Source: a virus. Taken from it: 31,100 bases of DNA. The position numbers and the translations under genes were made by a program. Under the pieces are notes generated by a model that did not search any database, was not told the DNA's origin, and saw only the letters and a program-made list of their open reading frames with translations. Of this stretch, positions 28,234 through 31,100 are shown in pieces. Each line of letters begins with the position of its first letter. Position 1 is the first letter of the stretch. The stretch is taken from IMG/VR virus record IMGVR_UViG_3300040960_001159, positions 1-31,100 of that record; one strand, 5' to 3'.

Positions 28234-30946
28234 ACCACCAGGTGATCTTGACATAACCATCTCCACCATTTCCACCGTTTCCAAAAGAAGTTGAATAGAC
28301 GGCACCACCACCTCCACCACCTCCACGAACTCCATTACCTCCAGATCCAATATAAACTGGAGAAACTTCTATAAATCCATCACTACCACCAACCAGTGCA
28401 TATCCATCCCCATAAGTTATACTACGCACAGTCTTTATGACACTACTATTTGAAGTTCTCACAGTCCACGTAATACTATCAGTAGAAATACTGTACCACT
28501 GATCTGTAGCTCCTGCATCTCGACCCGCAATTATAAATCCCGTTGGAGTGACTCCCAAGTTATTATTACCAATACCCCCACTAACATTTCCAGTTGTTCT
28601 GGATATCCATATAACAGTATCTGTTGATGATATCACATCCGCGCCGCCATCAGTCATAACATAGTATCCATTTTGATATCCAAAAGATTTATAACTATCA
28701 ACAGGAGCAGTTCTCTTTATCCATGTAATTGTATCAGTCGAAACTGATGGTGTAGCATTTGGATATGCTATAAAGTAGTATCCATTGGCATAACCAAGAC
28801 CTTCAATGGGTTCAGTTATAGAAACGCCAGTCGTTCTTTTAGTCCAGTGTGCAGCATCAGTGGATACTGCAAGAAATGCATTATCCCCAGATATAATAAA
28901 TTGATTATCATCATAAATTGCTTGCCTAACAATATCAGTAAATCCAGCAGTTCTCAATATCCATACAGTAGAGTTGGTAGAAGTTGATACATATCCATTT
29001 GGTCCACCAGCAGCTAAGAAAAATTCTGGAGATTTTGTAAGTCCATATATGTTAAAGTTTCCACCCTCATCTTGTTGTTCCCATACGATAGTGTCAGTAG
29101 AAGAAAGTATAAAATTTTGAGAACCAAGAATATAATATCCATTACCAATAACACTAGAATAAAAAGAAGCATTAAGAGATTTTCCACTTGTTCTTAAAGT
29201 CCACGAATATCCTGCAGATATTGATCCCCCACCACCTCCTCCACCATAAGGAAGTCCAGATATGAGAGTTGCATTCTGTCCTGTGAGAGTTGCAGTATCA
29301 GCACCAATACCACCAGAAGCAGAAATAGAGTTTCCATAATAACTTATAGATCCTCCAGATCCTCCTGTTCCAGAATCTACGGCACCACTTCCTCCTCCTG
29401 TTGGTTGGAATTGATTTGTTTGTGAAGTTCCATCATTTCCAGAAGAAGATGAAATGTATTGTACTATTGCACCATCAGAACCAGCAGTTGTATAAAAAGA
29501 ACTACTACTTGATACAGTGTTTGCTGCTGTTGATGATGCAGTAATTGTATATGTTTGTGCATTTGGACCAGTCCAAGATATTGTCGTATCAGATCCAGCA
29601 CTTCCCAATTCACTATCAGTTGTTCCACCAGTTCCACCTGCTCCAGGATTAACTGTAAGATTAGAATAAACAATATTTCTTGGTATATACCAGGAAGTAT
29701 AAGCACCTGCGGATCCACCCTTTCCAGAAAATACAGAAGGACTAATAGTGCCATATGCATATACTGCATTATTTAAATACTTTATATCTTCTACTGTTTT
29801 ATTAATACCAATGTTTTTTTCTTCCCAGACAATAGTATCTGTTGATCTAATTATTCTTCCTTCCCCACCACCAACAAAATAATACCCACCACCATAAGAA
29901 ATAGAATATAAGTTTTTCCCCTCTTGACCAGAAGTTCTTAATTCCCATGTCTGAGCATCAGTCGATGTTGCAATTCTTCCTGCGCCAGTTGACCAGGAAC
30001 AAACGACATAAAGATTATTCCCATAAAAAATATCAGTTACGGTTGCTCCTGTTAAACCATAATTTGTTTGTACCCAATGAATAGTATCTGTTGAAACACG
30101 ATTTGCTGATGCAGATCCAGAAATATAATATTTTGAACCATCATATGTAGATCCGTACATTTGAAAACCAGTTCCAGAAGTTCTTAGTTCCCATACAATA
30201 CAATCGGTAGATGCTTGTATTCTTCCAGCATTATCTCCAATAATAAAATATCCACCACCATAATTAAAAGTCCATCTTGGAGTAAATCCAGTATTAATAG
30301 CAGTACGCAAAGTCCAAACAATACTATCAGTAGAACTTGCCGCATATACCGCATTATTTGCATCCATAACCAAATAAAATTGATTATTAACCGCAATCAA
30401 TGATTGAATTCTTTCATTAAATCCAGAAGTTCTCAAAGTCCAGTTAATAGTATCTGTAGAAACTATTATTCCATAATTGCTAGTAATGTCATCACCCATA
30501 ACATATAATCCATTCGCATAAGCAGTTGGTCCTCTTATCCCAAACGGAGTATTTGGTACTATCCAATCACTTCCAAAAATACTACTCGTAATTAACCCCG
30601 TTGCTCCTGCACCACCACCAGCACCAGCACCAACTGCCTCAATATACAGAAGATTTGCCTGTGGTGGGAGTGTAAATGTTTGTGCTCCTGGAGTTGTGAA
30701 TTCTTCAATATTAGAAACATAATCCCAAGTGTTGGCAATTCCATCAGTTGTAGTTAAAAACTTACCTTCATCTTGTGGTGCGATATCTGGATAAATGAGT
30801 GTCTTATCAACATAAGATTTACTTGCTACATCACCACCATCAATGACCGTTACGATTCCACTAATCCTATCATTATAAAATACAAGTCCCGATCTTGTGG
30901 TTGTTGATACTCCACTATTGGTATTAATTGTTTGTTTTACTGACAT
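28232..30946 (-). CDS. glycine-rich adhesin with two Asp-box propellers (904 aa)
   Basis: Paralogue of the giant protein. The N-terminus carries VASKSYVDKTLIYPD and GKFLTTTDGIANTW, then the scaffold starts EEFTTPGAQTFTLPPQANLL, continues through GKGGSAGAYTSWYIPRNI and several glycine runs, and ends GGNGGDGYVKITWW. Two blocks of Asp-box repeats (boxes such as STDTINW, STDCIVW, STDAQTW) are inserted in glycine loops. The repeats are more diverged than in the giant protein. Length and ends suggest a tail-fibre tip or accessory receptor-binding protein. The ribosome site GGAG overlaps the stop of the preceding adhesin, so the two are co-translated; no separate late box is seen. Confidence 0.8.
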   Translation of the reverse strand: MSVKQTINTNSGVSTTTRSGLVFYNDRISGIVTVIDGGDVASKSYVDKTLIYPDIAPQDEGKFLTTTDGIANTWDYVSNIEEFTTPGAQTFTLPPQANLLYIEAVGAGAGGGAGATGLITSSIFGSDWIVPNTPFGIRGPTAYANGLYVMGDDITSNYGIIVSTDTINWTLRTSGFNERIQSLIAVNNQFYLVMDANNAVYAASSTDSIVWTLRTAINTGFTPRWTFNYGGGYFIIGDNAGRIQASTDCIVWELRTSGTGFQMYGSTYDGSKYYISGSASANRVSTDTIHWVQTNYGLTGATVTDIFYGNNLYVVCSWSTGAGRIATSTDAQTWELRTSGQEGKNLYSISYGGGYYFVGGGEGRIIRSTDTIVWEEKNIGINKTVEDIKYLNNAVYAYGTISPSVFSGKGGSAGAYTSWYIPRNIVYSNLTVNPGAGGTGGTTDSELGSAGSDTTISWTGPNAQTYTITASSTAANTVSSSSSFYTTAGSDGAIVQYISSSSGNDGTSQTNQFQPTGGGSGAVDSGTGGSGGSISYYGNSISASGGIGADTATLTGQNATLISGLPYGGGGGGGSISAGYSWTLRTSGKSLNASFYSSVIGNGYYILGSQNFILSSTDTIVWEQQDEGGNFNIYGLTKSPEFFLAAGGPNGYVSTSTNSTVWILRTAGFTDIVRQAIYDDNQFIISGDNAFLAVSTDAAHWTKRTTGVSITEPIEGLGYANGYYFIAYPNATPSVSTDTITWIKRTAPVDSYKSFGYQNGYYVMTDGGADVISSTDTVIWISRTTGNVSGGIGNNNLGVTPTGFIIAGRDAGATDQWYSISTDSITWTVRTSNSSVIKTVRSITYGDGYALVGGSDGFIEVSPVYIGSGGNGVRGGGGGGGAVYSTSFGNGGNGGDGYVKITWW
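28365..29203 (-). repeat. propeller block B in the 904-aa adhesin
   Basis: 838 bp with seven Trp anchors: YSW plus six Asp-boxes. It lies between the scaffold runs GGGGGGSISAG and GSGGNGVRGGGGGGG. Confidence 0.7.
29735..30565 (-). repeat. propeller block A in the 904-aa adhesin
   Basis: About 830 bp with seven Trp anchors: SDW plus six Asp-boxes. It interrupts the glycine-rich scaffold between GAGATG and GKGGSAGAY. Confidence 0.7.
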
Positions 30947-30958
30947 TGATTTTATCTC

Positions 30959-31100
30959 CTACCACCAAGTGATTTTGACATATCCATCACCACCGTTCCC
31001 TCCTTCTCCTGCGAGTTCGGTTCCTGTTGTAGTATCTAGGAGATATCCACCTCCACCACCTCCACCACCTCTGGATCCGTCTCCACCTCTTCCTGCGATT
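30959..31100 (-). CDS. C-terminus of a third glycine-rich adhesin (cut by window edge)
   Basis: Forty-six codons and a TAG stop are visible. They read IAGRGGDGSRGGGGGGGGYL, then a short polar loop, then GGNGGDGYVKITWW, the same ending as the two adhesins downstream. This shows at least three tandem paralogues. Whether it also carries Asp-box blocks cannot be seen; the last 46 residues contain none. Confidence 0.85.
   Translation of the reverse strand, partial: IAGRGGDGSRGGGGGGGGYLLDTTTGTELAGEGGNGGDGYVKITWW

Noticed and set aside
19247-30946. 120-bp repeats as a CRISPR array or other DNA-level repeat
   Set aside because: The repeats are protein-coding in one frame, without spacers, and vary mainly at synonymous or loop positions.

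Overview
This window is a stretch of a T4-like myovirus that infects cyanobacteria (a cyanomyovirus). The evidence is a gp32/gp59/gp33 replication and late-transcription cluster, a PhoH-like ATPase, ThyX, a phage glutaredoxin, and two small proteins of cyanobacterial type (DUF1825-like, DUF4278-like). The DNA is AT-rich, every supported gene lies on the minus strand, and start/stop overlaps (ATGA, TAATG) are frequent. No tRNA, CRISPR array, integrase, reverse transcriptase or insertion sequence was seen. All motif calls are by eye.

Layout, in transcription order (high to low coordinates). (1) 31100-19247: three tandem glycine-rich adhesin/tail-fibre-like proteins: the C-terminus of one cut by the window edge, one of 904 aa, and one of 2985 aa. 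The last two carry arrays of a ~40-residue (120 bp) Asp-box repeat. (2) 19201-7545: a tightly overlapping operon of two GT-A paralogues, four large modular glycan enzymes (GT2, GT25, GT17, GT4, CgeB-like and methyltransferase modules in different combinations), a GH130-like propeller protein, glutaredoxin and a small membrane protein. (3) 7451-6858: GIY-YIG endonuclease B with its own terminator/late-promoter leader. (4) 6825-5985: a DUF6433-like protein and an 86-aa protein. (5) 5875-5094: five tiny proteins, mostly translationally coupled. (6) 5046-1931: an early operon with two small proteins, ThyX, an 82-aa protein, PhoH, a PD-(D/E)XK exonuclease, gp33 and a 64-aa protein. (7) 1839-1237: GIY-YIG endonuclease A. 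(8) 1202-1: gp59, a DUF1825-like protein, and the start of gp32.

Regulation is unusually legible. Good sigma70-type promoters (TTGACT/TTGACG, 17-nt spacer, TATAAT/TATACT) precede gp32, the ThyX operon, the small-gene group and the DUF6433 gene. Extended -10 sites (TGATATAAT) precede gp59 and the glycan operon. T4-type late boxes (TATAAATA or one mismatch) precede both endonucleases and the giant adhesin. One early promoter has its -35 box inside the loop of the preceding terminator.

The most striking feature is the 2985-aa adhesin. Its Asp-box repeats are not one long array: they fall into blocks with seven Trp anchors each, the number expected of seven-bladed beta-propellers. Some blocks sit in loops of a glycine-rich scaffold. 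Several others sit inside loops of a more diverged propeller, so the protein looks like propellers nested within a propeller. I know of no description of this architecture. The neighbouring glycan operon may decorate virion or host-surface polysaccharide, but that link is inference.
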